Source: Clostridiales bacterium (GTDB lineage: Bacteria > Bacillota > Clostridia > DUOD01). From it: 54,990 nucleotides of DNA. Made by a program: the position numbers and the translations under genes. Where the stretch lies: assembly GCA_012838995.1 (NCBI GenBank), contig DUOD01000013.1, forward strand, positions 92,561-147,550. The letters are read 5' to 3'. The notes beneath the pieces were generated by a model that made no database searches, was not told the DNA's origin, and saw only the letters and a list, made by a program, of their open reading frames with translations. This document shows, piece by piece, positions 25,497 through 34,613 of this stretch; the stretch's first letter is position 1, and every line of letters begins with the position of its first letter.

Positions 25497-26318
25497 TTAA
25501 ACCTTCGGTTCTTTATGCCCAATACACCTTCTGGTTTTTAAATCAAACTTATAACCAGGTGATAAAACATGGAGCCGGACATCGGTTATGGACAGAATTT
25601 CCTTTGGATTTAATTCCGATACGTTTGTATGGGATATATCCTTACCGTCCAATACCGTCACCGCCTGTGAACCCAAGACCTTAAACACACCGTCGGGCGT
25701 AACGTGTACCGCCGTATCTTCGTCAATACCTATGCCAAGGATATGGGGGTTTTGAGCAATGGCCGACAACAGGCGTCCTATCCTGCCCCTTTGGGCAAAG
25801 TGCTGGTCTATTACCACCCCTTCCAGCATTCCCAAGCCGGGAGCCATCTTAAGGGTACATTTCCGCGGCGCATCATCGTTTTCTCCTTCCACTATCATGG
25901 TTTCGCTCATTGCCGATGCCCCGGCACTGGTACCGGCCAGAACAACGCCCTTTTGATATTTTCTGAACAGTTCTTCATTCAGCCGGGTACCTCCTATTAA
26001 ACTGGTTATCCTTAACTGGTCACCGCCAGTGAAAAATATACATGTAGCATCATTCAATAGGGAAATAAGATCCCCGTCCTGGGCGTCCCCCCTGTCCCTT
26101 ATGTTGAGCAGCTTTATTTCCGGAACGCCCAGTCGGGAAAATATTTCCTTGTATTCACCACCCACCTTCTTAGGTGATGTGGCGGCGGCCGTTATAATAA
26201 CAAGGCAGGCTTTTTTGCCGCCTGCCAACCGGACAACTTCCTTTAGGATTTTGCATTCCCCGTCCTTGTCCTCGGCACCGCCTATGATGACCAGATTGCC
26301 TGCCACCTTTTGCTCCAT
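25497..26318 (-). CDS. cphB: Cyanophycinase
   Basis: 273-residue S51-family serine exopeptidase that cleaves cyanophycin to beta-Asp-Arg dipeptides. The nucleophile serine lies in LAGTSAGASAMS (about 127-138, S131); FFTGGDQLR at 95-103 and VVIDQHFAQRGR near 168-179 match the family's active-site and substrate-binding segments. There is no signal peptide, so it acts in the cytoplasm as expected for intracellular granules. GGAGG lies five to six bases before the ATG. Isoaspartyl dipeptidase, which would finish the degradation, is not in this window. Confidence 0.95.
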   Translation of the reverse strand: MEQKVAGNLVIIGGAEDKDGECKILKEVVRLAGGKKACLVIITAAATSPKKVGGEYKEIFSRLGVPEIKLLNIRDRGDAQDGDLISLLNDATCIFFTGGDQLRITSLIGGTRLNEELFRKYQKGVVLAGTSAGASAMSETMIVEGENDDAPRKCTLKMAPGLGMLEGVVIDQHFAQRGRIGRLLSAIAQNPHILGIGIDEDTAVHVTPDGVFKVLGSQAVTVLDGKDISHTNVSELNPKEILSITDVRLHVLSPGYKFDLKTRRCIGHKEPKV

Positions 26319-26621
26319 TTCAAACCTCCAACCAAAACTATTTCTATTTTTTGTTTTTTTGCCAATGTTTATACAAAAAAATAATCCTTACTATAAAAGA
26401 CAGCACAAAGAACGTTCATAAGTTTCTGATAAAAACCGTATTTACAGTTTGGCGGCTCAATTGTTCATTAAAATAAAAAAAATTAGTCCCTGGACTCTTC
26501 TCGACTCCAGGGACCTTACCCGAGCATGGCCAAGGGCTTTTCCGCAATTGAAGTTTTTAACTATTTAAAATAAAGTTTATAACAAATATAATTGCTTTTT
26601 TGTTATTAAAAATTTTTACAG
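26319..26621 (-). other. Gap between degU and cphB
   Basis: About 300 bases, A/T-rich. It holds the degU terminator (26486-26514, separate entry) and presumably the cphB promoter between 26340 and 26470, but I could not identify a convincing -35/-10 pair. No open frame of note. Confidence 0.5.
26473..26514 (-). terminator. Terminator of degS-degU
   Basis: A ten-base stem GTCCCTGGAC / GTCCAGGGAC-type hairpin (26486-26514; outer part perfect) is followed on the minus strand by TAATTTTTTTT. It lies about 110 bases past degU and separates the two-component genes from cphBA. Confidence 0.85.
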
Positions 26622-27275
26622 TTATTTTTTTAGATTGTGCTTTATGGCGTAGATGGCTGCCTGGGTCCTGTCACATACATCCAGCTTTTTGAAAATATTG
26701 GATACATGGTTTTTCACCGTCTTTTCGCTTATATAAAGGGTATCTGCAATTTCCCGATTGCTCAGTCCTTCGGATATCAGCATTAGCACTTCGCTTTCCC
26801 TCTGGGTAAGTCCGTTTTCATCGGCCTTATTTATAACGGCCGAATTGGGCAGACTGTCAAACTCTTTTATAATATCGCTGGTAAGGTTTGACTGTATGTA
26901 TATTTTGCCCCGGTACACCATCTTTATGGCCTCTATTAGATGTTCAACTTCCGCGTCCTTCATGATATAACCCGCCGCCCCCATTCTAATGGTTTCCAGT
27001 AGATATTCTTTATCCTCGTGAATGGTGAGCACTATAATCCTGGCGCTGGTGTTATTTTCCTTGAGCATCTTTATAGCCTTTAATCCGTTTATTATGGGCA
27101 TATTAATATCCATGAGCACAACGTCAGGTTTTAATGAGGTGGTCATTTCTATGGCCTGGCGTCCATCGGCCGCTTGACCTATCACCTCAAAATCCTTCTC
27201 CAACTCCAGAATCTGCTTTAAGCCCTTGCGCACTAATGAATGGTCATCGGCTATAAGTACGCGGATCTTATCCAT
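26622..27275 (-). CDS. degU: DegU-like LuxR-family response regulator
   Basis: 217-residue NarL/DegU-type regulator. The receiver (about 1-120) has acidic pocket D10/D11, phosphoacceptor D56 in VVLMDINMP, T83 and the switch lysine in YIMKDAE. The C-terminal LuxR helix-turn-helix is at about 150-215 (LTQRESEVLMLISEGLSNRE, then ISEKTVKNHVSNIFKKLDV). It is encoded three bases after degS, so the pair forms one unit. The C-terminal HTH marks it as a DNA-binding transcription factor; targets are unknown, though cphBA lie next downstream behind a terminator. Confidence 0.9.
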   Translation of the reverse strand: MDKIRVLIADDHSLVRKGLKQILELEKDFEVIGQAADGRQAIEMTTSLKPDVVLMDINMPIINGLKAIKMLKENNTSARIIVLTIHEDKEYLLETIRMGAAGYIMKDAEVEHLIEAIKMVYRGKIYIQSNLTSDIIKEFDSLPNSAVINKADENGLTQRESEVLMLISEGLSNREIADTLYISEKTVKNHVSNIFKKLDVCDRTQAAIYAIKHNLKK

Positions 27276-27278
27276 TGG

Positions 27279-28448
27279 TTAAACCCCCTTACGAGAATTA
27301 ATCGGTATTTTTACCGTTATCTCCGTACCCTTATCTACTATTGACTTTATGTTAAAGAAACCGTTTAACAGTTCCACCCTTTGTTTCATGCTATGTAACC
27401 CGAAGCCCCTCATATCGTCAAGGTAGATTTCCTTTAATGCCCTATCCACATCAAAGCCGACACCATTGTCCTTTATCTTCATGGTTACCGTTTCACCGTC
27501 ATTGTTAATGGTGATAATTACTCTATCCGCTTTGGAATATTTTTTGACGTTGCTTAGGGCTTCCTGTATTATCCTGAACAGTGCTACGTCAACAAGTCCT
27601 CTTGATTCCTTTATTTCGTCATTGTAATTAAATACCACATCTATGGAAGTATCCGTTTTGTAATTGGCGAGATATCGTTGAATGGTAGGAATCAACCCTA
27701 AGTCATCAAGGGACATGGGCCTTAGATCAAATATTATCTTCCTTATCTCACGTAGGCTACATCTTACCAATTCCTTAAGCTCTTTTAACTCTGCCTTGGT
27801 TTTATTCATATCTAAATCAATAAGTTTTTCACATATTTCTGCCTTGAGTACAATATTTGACATGGACTGGGCGGGTCCATCATGTATATCCCGGGCTATC
27901 CTCTGTCTTTCCTCTTCCTGGGCCCTTATTATCCTTATACCCATCAGCTCTTTTTGATGTATATCCTCCATGGTCTCGCCCAAGCTCGACAGATCGCCCG
28001 TTAGAAAATCCATGGCCACCGCAACGTGGGAAATAAGGTTTTGGGCCATTTCCAATATCTTCTGGGTATGTCTTAATCTCTTTTCTATCTCCTTCCTTTT
28101 TTGTATCATCTGTTGTTCCTGTTCCCGTTTTAAAGCCAACTGTACCTGGTAGTTTTTGGCTGTGTCGTAGGCTTTTTCTATGTCCTCCTCTGTGTAATAG
28201 CAGAAATTTCTGCTTACCTCCATTAAATCTCGCCTACTTTTCTTTTCAAGAATCTCCAGTTGCTCGGTCCCTTGTATTGTTTCCGTTATCCTCTTGTTTA
28301 TGGTGTGGAGGTCCTCCTTCAGTTCAAGGAGCTCAGTATGGGCCTGTTCATATATATCGTATATCTGCTGTTTACTTTCATCGATAGTTTTTACGGTATT
28401 CTTAATTATTTGTTCCAGTCTGCTAATGCTTACACTAGTGTATTTCAT
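27279..28448 (-). CDS. degS: DegS-like sensor histidine kinase
   Basis: 389-residue cytoplasmic kinase with no membrane segment. A long coiled coil fills about 10-170 (DegS sensor domain). Then the HisKA_3 dimerisation domain with phospho-His H189 in RQRIARDIHDGPAQ, and an HATPase domain with N box LFRIIQEALSNVKKYSKA, G1 DNGVGF and a late GFGLHSMKQRVELL. Alignment in memory with B. subtilis DegS supports the ATG at 28448; the frame extends to a TTG at 28502 with a weaker site. Partner of the adjacent degU gene. Confidence 0.9.
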   Translation of the reverse strand: MKYTSVSISRLEQIIKNTVKTIDESKQQIYDIYEQAHTELLELKEDLHTINKRITETIQGTEQLEILEKKSRRDLMEVSRNFCYYTEEDIEKAYDTAKNYQVQLALKREQEQQMIQKRKEIEKRLRHTQKILEMAQNLISHVAVAMDFLTGDLSSLGETMEDIHQKELMGIRIIRAQEEERQRIARDIHDGPAQSMSNIVLKAEICEKLIDLDMNKTKAELKELKELVRCSLREIRKIIFDLRPMSLDDLGLIPTIQRYLANYKTDTSIDVVFNYNDEIKESRGLVDVALFRIIQEALSNVKKYSKADRVIITINNDGETVTMKIKDNGVGFDVDRALKEIYLDDMRGFGLHSMKQRVELLNGFFNIKSIVDKGTEITVKIPINSRKGV

Positions 28449-28549
28449 TTTGACCCCACATTTTTCTAATTTGTTCGACAATTCATTTGAGTTATTCAAC
28501 AATTTTTTCGATATTCCTCTGTTATTTTTTTACATATGCCGGAGAATAC

Positions 28550-29830
28550 CTAAAATAGGTATAAAGACCCATATTTGTTGTAAGTCCTATAAAATTTTTC
28601 ATACTTAGGGACTACAGTCCTAATACCCGCTATACCGGGGTAATAGCGCAAGATATATTCCAATAACCGTTCGTTATCACCGTCAAAGACCACCGGATGG
28701 GTTAAACGGGTTTTTATTAAGCCTACCAGATCGTATGCCATCTGACGATCGTCCACCCCATCGGGCGAATTGGTAAACCTCAACAGCAGGACATCCTTGT
28801 CCGATTCTGTTTTCTCCGGTTCATATGTACCCGAGGAAAGGGCACTTAAATCGACAACCATCTCAGTCGCCTTGTCCTGCCAATTATTATCCAAAACTAC
28901 TGCCCTTCTACTGCTGGTTATTATCTTTTTGTCATCCCGAGGCATGTACGCCGACCCGGGACTGTCGCCCAACCTTCGGGCCATTGCGCCTATATGCTCC
29001 GGCCGGGTACCACAGCAACCGCCGACAATCCTTACACCCGCCTCGAGAATATCGGGTATAAAGCCTGCCATCTCCTCCGGCGTCAGGGAATATACCACCT
29101 TACCCTCCACCACCTCGGGCAGTCCGGCATTGGGCTGCATCACCAGGGGAACTTTGGAATATGGCCGCATTTCTTTGATAATCTCTATTAACTGCTGAGG
29201 TCCGCCGGAACAGTTAACACCCACGGCATGGGCCCCTACTCCCTGAAGGGTGGATATACAGGCAACGGGTGTATTGCCCATCAAGGTAGCCCCGCCGGCT
29301 TCAAAGGTCATGGTACACACCACCGGCAGGTCACAACTTTCTCTGGCAGCTATTACCGCCGTCCTTGCTTCTTCCAAGTCCGACATGGTTTCTATCCAAA
29401 TGACATCGCAGCCTGCCTCGGCACCGATGGTCACCTGTTCTTTGAAGGCGCTGTACGCCCTGTCCCAGTTAAGACTGCCATAGGGCTCAAAAAGTTCACC
29501 CGTCGGCCCGACGGATAACGCTACCCAACCGTCATTGCCCATAACCTCTCGGGCTATTTTGACCCCCGCTGTGTTCAATTCCCATACCCTGTCGTCCAAT
29601 CCGGACTTAGATAACTTTATTCTATTAGCTCCGAAGGTATTGGTTTGTATCACCTTAGAGCCCTGGTCCCTGTACACTCGGTGTACAGACCTTACCATAT
29701 CGGGATGTTCCACATTAAGCAGCTCAAGGCATTTTCCGCCGACGGCGCCTTGGTTCTGAAGCATTGTCCCCATGGCACCGTCCATAAGCAAAATATTATT
29801 GTATATATAATCGACAAAATCCAATAACAT
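28550..29830 (-). CDS. Homocysteine S-methyltransferase-domain protein (MetH N-terminal-like)
   Basis: 426 residues. About 1-300 form the zinc-dependent homocysteine-binding barrel of methionine synthase: LLMDGAMGTMLQNQG at the start, TNTFGANRIKL near 63, and zinc cysteines in GVNCSGGP and GGCCGTRPEH. The last 90 or so residues resemble only part of a pterin-binding domain (HPVVFDGDNERLLEYILRYY, similar to the D-S-x-x-P-E-x-L-E-A-A-L-R-x-Y pattern of MetH), so the folate and B12 modules of full MetH are missing or supplied by other genes. The donor methyl group is therefore uncertain. The start ATG follows GAAAGGATGA. Single gene in its neighbourhood. Confidence 0.85.
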   Translation of the reverse strand: MLLDFVDYIYNNILLMDGAMGTMLQNQGAVGGKCLELLNVEHPDMVRSVHRVYRDQGSKVIQTNTFGANRIKLSKSGLDDRVWELNTAGVKIAREVMGNDGWVALSVGPTGELFEPYGSLNWDRAYSAFKEQVTIGAEAGCDVIWIETMSDLEEARTAVIAARESCDLPVVCTMTFEAGGATLMGNTPVACISTLQGVGAHAVGVNCSGGPQQLIEIIKEMRPYSKVPLVMQPNAGLPEVVEGKVVYSLTPEEMAGFIPDILEAGVRIVGGCCGTRPEHIGAMARRLGDSPGSAYMPRDDKKIITSSRRAVVLDNNWQDKATEMVVDLSALSSGTYEPEKTESDKDVLLLRFTNSPDGVDDRQMAYDLVGLIKTRLTHPVVFDGDNERLLEYILRYYPGIAGIRTVVPKYEKFYRTYNKYGSLYLF

Positions 29831-30271
29831 TCATCCTTTCAAAAAATTTGACGGAAAACTTTCAAGTATTACACCCTTTAGTAGCATTTATTACCCTTTA
29901 TTTAAGTAGGATATTTATTATTATATATCGTATTGAATACAAAATCCAACAAGAAAATGGCAAGTTTAGACAAGTACAACTATATATTGCCAATATTATT
30001 TCATAATAACGAATAATTATACTCTATAAAGGATCTTTTTCCTTTATAAATACATAACCCCTCGCCCCAGTAGACGGTGAAACGAGGAGTAATTTCCCAC
30101 AACCGTTATATTCATTCTGTCTTACCATATCAAAGAAAATACCTGACTTAAAGTTTTTTCCAGCCACCTTTAGACGAAAAACACTTAAAAAACCGTCCTT
30201 AACAACCAGGGGACGACTTATTTTTGACGGTATATACGAATATATACCTAAATTTATAACCTTACATGCAT
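29831..30271 (-). other. 440-base gap containing a cryptic open frame
   Basis: No gene with a normal start. A minus-strand frame is open for 87 codons (30024-30287) and its 3' part reads like protein (for example SRPLVVKDGFLSVFRLKVAG and GKLLLVSPSTGARGYVFIKE). In-frame starts are only a GTG at 30167 and an ATG at 30128, neither with a clear ribosome site. A GGTATATA-TTCG-TATATACC hairpin lies at 30228-30247. Near 30027-30050 an AAAGGA/TCCTTT hairpin follows the frame. I found no SAM or B12 riboswitch before the methyltransferase gene. Confidence 0.4.
30024..30167 (-). pseudogene. Possible gene remnant or unannotated small protein
   Basis: The portion of the cryptic 87-codon frame from its GTG to the TAG stop encodes 47 residues with balanced composition (VAGKNFKSGIFFDMV, then NEYNGCGKLLLVSPS) and ends KEKDPL. 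I recognise no family. It could be the C-terminal relic of a lost gene, a small protein with an unusual start, or chance. No Shine-Dalgarno sequence supports the GTG. Confidence 0.3.
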
Positions 30272-30871
30272 TTATCCCACGCCCGCCCTAGCATCTATCA
30301 CACCCTTTTCGGTTACTATTAAGTCCACCGGAATATCGTGTTTATCCACCGGCAGCCGGGATACCAACTGGCAATGGAAAGCCAACCCGATCTTTACCGC
30401 TTCTTTTTTCATATGGGCCAAAAACCTGTCATAGTACCCACCGCCATACCCTATCCTGTAACCTAGTCTGTCAAAGGCCACCGCCGGAACCACAATTAAA
30501 TCAACTGCCTGTTTGTCAACCGGCCTTAAGAATTCCTTCTTGGGCTGTCTAATGCCAAAATACCCCTGTTCCACCTGTCGGAAGGAATGTATGATGGAGG
30601 GTATCATTCTTTTGGTTTTGGGTATGCATACCGGTACAACCACCCTTTTATTTTTATTCCAAGCCCATTCAATTATGTAATCGGCATTGACCTCGCTGCC
30701 AAAACTTAGATAGGCCATTATGGTAGAACTTCTTTGGACTTTGTCCAATTTAATAAAGGCATTGAATATGTCCTGACTCATGGACTGTATGTGATGGGGT
30801 GCAAGATTGTTTCTTACTCTTAGCATTTTTTCCCTTACACTGCTTTTTTCCCTACTTACATTATCCGTCAT
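30272..30871 (-). CDS. 5-formyltetrahydrofolate cyclo-ligase
   Basis: 199-residue MTHFS-family enzyme converting 5-formyl-THF and ATP to 5,10-methenyl-THF, a salvage step in one-carbon metabolism. The N-terminal KSSVREKMLRVRNNL matches the ATP/phosphate-binding arginine-lysine region; the substrate motif GYRIGYGGGYYDRFLAHMK is near 135-153, and VDLIVVPAVAFD precedes it. GAGGAG lies nine bases before the ATG. Often called ygfA or yqgN in other species. It lies upstream of the methyltransferase-domain gene on the same strand but 440 bases away. Confidence 0.93.
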   Translation of the reverse strand: MTDNVSREKSSVREKMLRVRNNLAPHHIQSMSQDIFNAFIKLDKVQRSSTIMAYLSFGSEVNADYIIEWAWNKNKRVVVPVCIPKTKRMIPSIIHSFRQVEQGYFGIRQPKKEFLRPVDKQAVDLIVVPAVAFDRLGYRIGYGGGYYDRFLAHMKKEAVKIGLAFHCQLVSRLPVDKHDIPVDLIVTEKGVIDARAGVG

Positions 30872-31010
30872 TGTCCTATCTCCTCGGCCTTGATGACACG
30901 GGTCACTTATTGATATGGAATTGTCAGTCTACTCCGCATCCTTTAAACATTAAATACCGTCCCATATCCGTTTACTTATGTAGGCAGAGCACCCGGTATA
31001 ATTGAAAATA

Positions 31011-31034
31011 AGAAACCTAGGGGAATTATCCCCG
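31011..31034 (-). terminator. Weak terminator after alr
   Basis: Five-base GGGGA/TCCCC stem at 31020-31033 just past the alr stop, followed on the minus strand by TAGGTTTCTTATTTTC. Short stem, so uncertain. Confidence 0.4.
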
Positions 31035-31039
31035 GCCGT

Positions 31040-32164
31040 TTATTTATATATACGGGGCACCCTTTTGGTAATGGTGGTTAAAATTTCGTAGCTAATGGTA
31101 TCAGCCCACATGGCCAGTTCATCGGCCCATATGGCCTCTTTCCCCTGGCTGCCCATGAGTACCACTTCATCCCCCGGCCTTACCCCCTCTATATCGGTAA
31201 CATCCACCAGACATTGGTCCATACAAACCCTGCCCACCACCGGCGCTCTCCTGCCCCTTACCAGCACCTGGGCTTTATTGCCAAAGGCCCGTTTATATCC
31301 GTCGGCATAGCCCACCGGTAAGGTAGCAATTCTGGACAACCTCTTTGTGGTATATGTGCCGCCATAGCTTAATTTACAGCCCGGCTGCACCTCCTTTAAA
31401 AAAATTATCCTGGTCTTCCATTCCATGGCCGGTTTAAGGTCAACGGTTTGACCCACTTCCCGGGAAGGATAGTAGCCGTATAGAATAATTCCCGGCCTTA
31501 CGGCGTCATAATAGGTATTCGGCATGTCCAGTATGGCGCCGCTGTTGGCCCCGTGAACCATGGGCTTTGCTATGTTTAATGCCTTTATCCTATCCAAACA
31601 TCCGGCAAAACATGACAGCTGCATATTGGTATAGGACTTGTCAAACTCATCGGCTGCGGCAAAATGGGTGTATACACCCTTGACGTTCAAATTTTTCAGT
31701 CGGCTTATTACGGACAATAATCGGTCAAGATCACGACCCGGCTGTACGCCCAACCTGCCCATACCGGTATCAATCTTTATATGTATATCCACCCTGCTAT
31801 TCTTTCCGGCCGCGTCGCTAAGGGCCTTGGCCGTCATCGGGTCAAACACCGTCGCTTCCAGGTTGTTTGATACCACCCTGGCCGCCTGCCTGGGTTCTAT
31901 GGCGCCCAGTACCAAAATTGGACAGGCAATGCCCCCCTGCCTAAGCTCCTCGCCTTCTTCCACCATGGCCACCGCCAGGTAATCCACCCCGGCATCCATC
32001 ACCGCCCTGGACACTGGCAATGCGCCATGGCCGTAGGCATCGGCCTTCACCACGGCTATTATCCGGCTGTCGGATACCTTTCTTTTTATGGACCTTACGT
32101 TATATTTTATGTTTTCTAGATGTATCTCCAACCAAGTAGGCCTTGATGTGTCCCGCCCTAACAT
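31040..32164 (-). CDS. alr: Alanine racemase
   Basis: 374-residue fold-type III PLP enzyme making D-alanine for peptidoglycan. The N-terminal barrel carries the PLP lysine K40 in VVKADAYGHGA; the second catalytic base is the tyrosine in LSYGGTYT near 265, and RVCMDQCLVDV near 312 belongs to the C-terminal beta domain contributing to the active site. GGAG lies seven bases before the ATG. It follows the ACT-domain gene by 27 bases and may be co-transcribed with it. Confidence 0.96.
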   Translation of the reverse strand: MLGRDTSRPTWLEIHLENIKYNVRSIKRKVSDSRIIAVVKADAYGHGALPVSRAVMDAGVDYLAVAMVEEGEELRQGGIACPILVLGAIEPRQAARVVSNNLEATVFDPMTAKALSDAAGKNSRVDIHIKIDTGMGRLGVQPGRDLDRLLSVISRLKNLNVKGVYTHFAAADEFDKSYTNMQLSCFAGCLDRIKALNIAKPMVHGANSGAILDMPNTYYDAVRPGIILYGYYPSREVGQTVDLKPAMEWKTRIIFLKEVQPGCKLSYGGTYTTKRLSRIATLPVGYADGYKRAFGNKAQVLVRGRRAPVVGRVCMDQCLVDVTDIEGVRPGDEVVLMGSQGKEAIWADELAMWADTISYEILTTITKRVPRIYK

Positions 32165-32191
32165 CAGCTCACTCCTTTGCCGTTACCGCCA

Positions 32192-32623
32192 TCACAAACC
32201 GTTAACCTCTTGCTCCGTTAATACGTTGATATTCTCCCTCTGCAGCGCCTCCGCCGCCCGTTGTATATCATCCACCTTAAAAAGGATATAGGCGCTGTCC
32301 AAAGTACGTTTTACAAAGGAATACAGATATTCTATGCTAATATTGTGTTTTTGAAATATCTCCAGTACCGGCACCAGCCCACCCGGCCTGTCGGGTACTT
32401 CCACCGCCAAAACCTCGGTGGTTTTGGCGGCCAGGCCTGCATCTTTTATAACCCTCAAGGCCTTATCCGGATCATTTACTATCATCCTAAGTATTCCGAA
32501 ATTGGCGGTATCGGCTATGGATAGGGCACTGATATCTATACCGTTCTCCCCTAATATCTTTGTTACCTTGGCCAGTCTACCCACCTTATTTTCCACGAAA
32601 ACGGAAATTTGTTTTAAAAACAT
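32192..32623 (-). CDS. Tandem ACT-domain protein
   Basis: 143 residues made of two ACT domains, about 1-70 (KQISVFVENKVGRLAKVTKILGENGIDI) and 71-143 (VEVPDRPGGLVPVLEIFQKH). ACT domains bind amino acids. This stand-alone form commonly accompanies phenylacetate-CoA ligase and indolepyruvate oxidoreductase genes in anaerobes, exactly the neighbours here. It is thus a candidate sensor of an aromatic amino acid for that group; the ligand is not shown by sequence. GGAGGTG lies upstream of the start. It lies about 90 bases after the CoA ligase gene. Confidence 0.85.
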   Translation of the reverse strand: MFLKQISVFVENKVGRLAKVTKILGENGIDISALSIADTANFGILRMIVNDPDKALRVIKDAGLAAKTTEVLAVEVPDRPGGLVPVLEIFQKHNISIEYLYSFVKRTLDSAYILFKVDDIQRAAEALQRENINVLTEQEVNGL

Positions 32624-32714
32624 GGGAACACCTCCCGTATTCCGGTTTTATTATCCACAGTTATATATTACCAGTATTTTGAAATAAATAAAAGCAAAAC
32701 ATAAAAAGTCGGTA

Positions 32715-34016
32715 TTATAAATTACGGTTATCCAAGACCCGTTTGGCCTTACCGCTGCTCCTTTCAAGGGTTTTGGGTTCCACCAGTTTAACGTCAACGC
32801 TAATCCCCAAGACGCTCTGGATCTCATGGACGATCTTTCGCTTAAGATCCTCCAAACGCCTGACCTCATCGGAAAACAGGCTTTGGGACACTTCCACCAG
32901 CACTTGAAGGGTATCCAGTTTACCTTCTCGGTTGACCACCAGTTGGTAATGGGGCTGGGTATCGCCAATGTCCACCAATATACTTTCAATCTGGGAGGGA
33001 AATACATTAACGCCCCTTATGATCAGCATATCATCCGTCCTGCCCACTACCTTGTTCATACGCACATGGGTCCGACCGCATTTGCAGGGTTCCTCTTTAA
33101 GTGAGGTGATGTCATTTGTCCTGTAACGGATGACGGGTAAGCCTTCCTTGTCTATGGTGGTTATTACCAGCTCACCTTCGCTGCCGGAGGGTAGTACCTC
33201 ACCGGTATCAGGGTCTATTATCTCGGGTATGAAGTAGTCCTCAAAAATGTGCAGCCCGTCCTTATATTCACACTCGCAGGCCACCCCCGGACCGATAACC
33301 TCGCTTAAACCATATATGTCAATAGCACTTATGCCCAGCCTGGTTTCTATCTCCCGGCGCATGTTGTCCGTCCAGGGCTCGGCACCGAAAATACCGCTTT
33401 TTAGGCGCAACTCCTCAGGCTTGATGCCCATCTCTTCCATTGTCTCGGCCAGATACAGGGCATAGGAAGGCGTACAGGCCAGCACAGTGGTACCAAAGTC
33501 CTTCATAAGCATTATTTGGCGCTTGGTATTACCCCCGGAAATGGGTATCACCAACGCACCCAGCCTTTCGGCACCGTAGTGCGCCCCCAGCCCGCCGGTG
33601 AAAAGGCCGTAGCCATAGGCTATTTGGACAATGGACTGCTTTGTAGTACCCGCACACACCAATGACCGGGCCATGAGCTCTGACCAGGCTGCTATATCGT
33701 TTCTGGTATAGCCTACCACCGTCGGCTTACCGGTGGTACCGGAGGAGGCATGGACCCTTACGATTTCACTTAGGGGCACGGCAAACAGACCGAAGGGATA
33801 GTTTTCTCTAAGGTCCTGTTTAGTGGTAAAGGGCAGTTTTTGCAAATGCTCCAGTTCTGTTATGTCTTCGGGTGCAATACCCTTTTTTTGCATCAGGTCC
33901 CTATAATAGGGTACGTTATGATAAACCCTACATACCGTCTTTATTAACTTCTCTCTTTTGAGCTCATCCAATTCCCGTCTGTCCATGCATTCATACCTTT
34001 TGTTCCAGTACAGCAA
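32715..34016 (-). CDS. paaK: Phenylacetate-CoA ligase family protein
   Basis: 433-residue adenylate-forming enzyme that activates an aryl acid to its CoA thioester with ATP. AMP-binding motifs are [20 protein letters not shown] at about 90-109, [18 protein letters not shown] near 236-253 and the hinge/C-terminal [19 protein letters not shown] near 334. The start is TTG at 34016 with AGGAGG eight bases upstream. It follows iorB by 17 bases. Paired with IorAB it may run in the ATP-forming or CoA-trapping direction on arylacetyl-CoA; phenylacetate and indoleacetate are both plausible substrates. Confidence 0.92.
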   Translation of the reverse strand: MLYWNKRYECMDRRELDELKREKLIKTVCRVYHNVPYYRDLMQKKGIAPEDITELEHLQKLPFTTKQDLRENYPFGLFAVPLSEIVRVHASSGTTGKPTVVGYTRNDIAAWSELMARSLVCAGTTKQSIVQIAYGYGLFTGGLGAHYGAERLGALVIPISGGNTKRQIMLMKDFGTTVLACTPSYALYLAETMEEMGIKPEELRLKSGIFGAEPWTDNMRREIETRLGISAIDIYGLSEVIGPGVACECEYKDGLHIFEDYFIPEIIDPDTGEVLPSGSEGELVITTIDKEGLPVIRYRTNDITSLKEEPCKCGRTHVRMNKVVGRTDDMLIIRGVNVFPSQIESILVDIGDTQPHYQLVVNREGKLDTLQVLVEVSQSLFSDEVRRLEDLKRKIVHEIQSVLGISVDVKLVEPKTLERSSGKAKRVLDNRNL

Positions 34017-34033
34017 TGTGAATACCTCCTGTG

Positions 34034-34609
34034 CTACAGCATTTTATACCCGGCGTTAAAGGCCCTTTTATTTATATCCACCGTTTTGGGTGGAACGGTT
34101 TCCTCCAGGCACTTTAGCCAAATGTCCTTGTCTATGTCCATCCCGGCGGCTAACACGCCCAGAAGCACGGTGTTTGCCACCCTGCCGCTGCCACAATCCA
34201 AGGCTGGGGATAAGGCATCCACTACAACAAGATTACCCACCCGTTGCCGTATTTTCTCATATACATCCGACGGATATTCTTTGTCACCGGTGATGACGGG
34301 CATGGGCGCTATCCTTTGGTCGTTAACCAGCATGGTACCTCCACTCTTTAGATAGTCGCTCCATCTCAAGGCCTCAAGGCTTTCAAAGGCCAGTATTATA
34401 TCGGCATCGCCCAGACTGATGAGGGGCGAGTAAACTTTATCTCCAAATTTTACATGGGTGACCACGCTACCGCCCCTCTGGGCCATGCCATGGACCTCCG
34501 AAACCTTAACATCGGCACCCAGCCCGGCGGCCAGTCTGCCCAGAACACGGCTGGCCAGCAGCGTACCCTGGCCGCCTACTCCTACTATCAATATATTCTT
34601 ATTCACCAT
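34034..34609 (-). CDS. iorB: Indolepyruvate oxidoreductase subunit beta
   Basis: 191-residue gamma-type domain of the 2-oxoacid:ferredoxin oxidoreductase family. The N-terminal [18 protein letters not shown] and the [19 protein letters not shown] segment (about 38-56) are diagnostic. Together with IorA it oxidatively decarboxylates aryl pyruvates (from Trp, Phe, Tyr transamination) to arylacetyl-CoA, reducing ferredoxin. GGAGG lies upstream; it starts four bases after the iorA stop. Confidence 0.94.
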   Translation of the reverse strand: MVNKNILIVGVGGQGTLLASRVLGRLAAGLGADVKVSEVHGMAQRGGSVVTHVKFGDKVYSPLISLGDADIILAFESLEALRWSDYLKSGGTMLVNDQRIAPMPVITGDKEYPSDVYEKIRQRVGNLVVVDALSPALDCGSGRVANTVLLGVLAAGMDIDKDIWLKCLEETVPPKTVDINKRAFNAGYKML

Positions 34610-34613
34610 TTTG

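Noticed and set aside
24914-25684. 256-codon plus-strand frame opposite cphA/cphB
   Set aside because: Antisense shadow of two clearly recognised genes; composition is atypical and it has no ribosome site.
29831-30271. SAM or cobalamin riboswitch before the homocysteine methyltransferase gene
   Set aside because: Neither the SAM-I core nor the B12-box pattern is visible on the minus strand.
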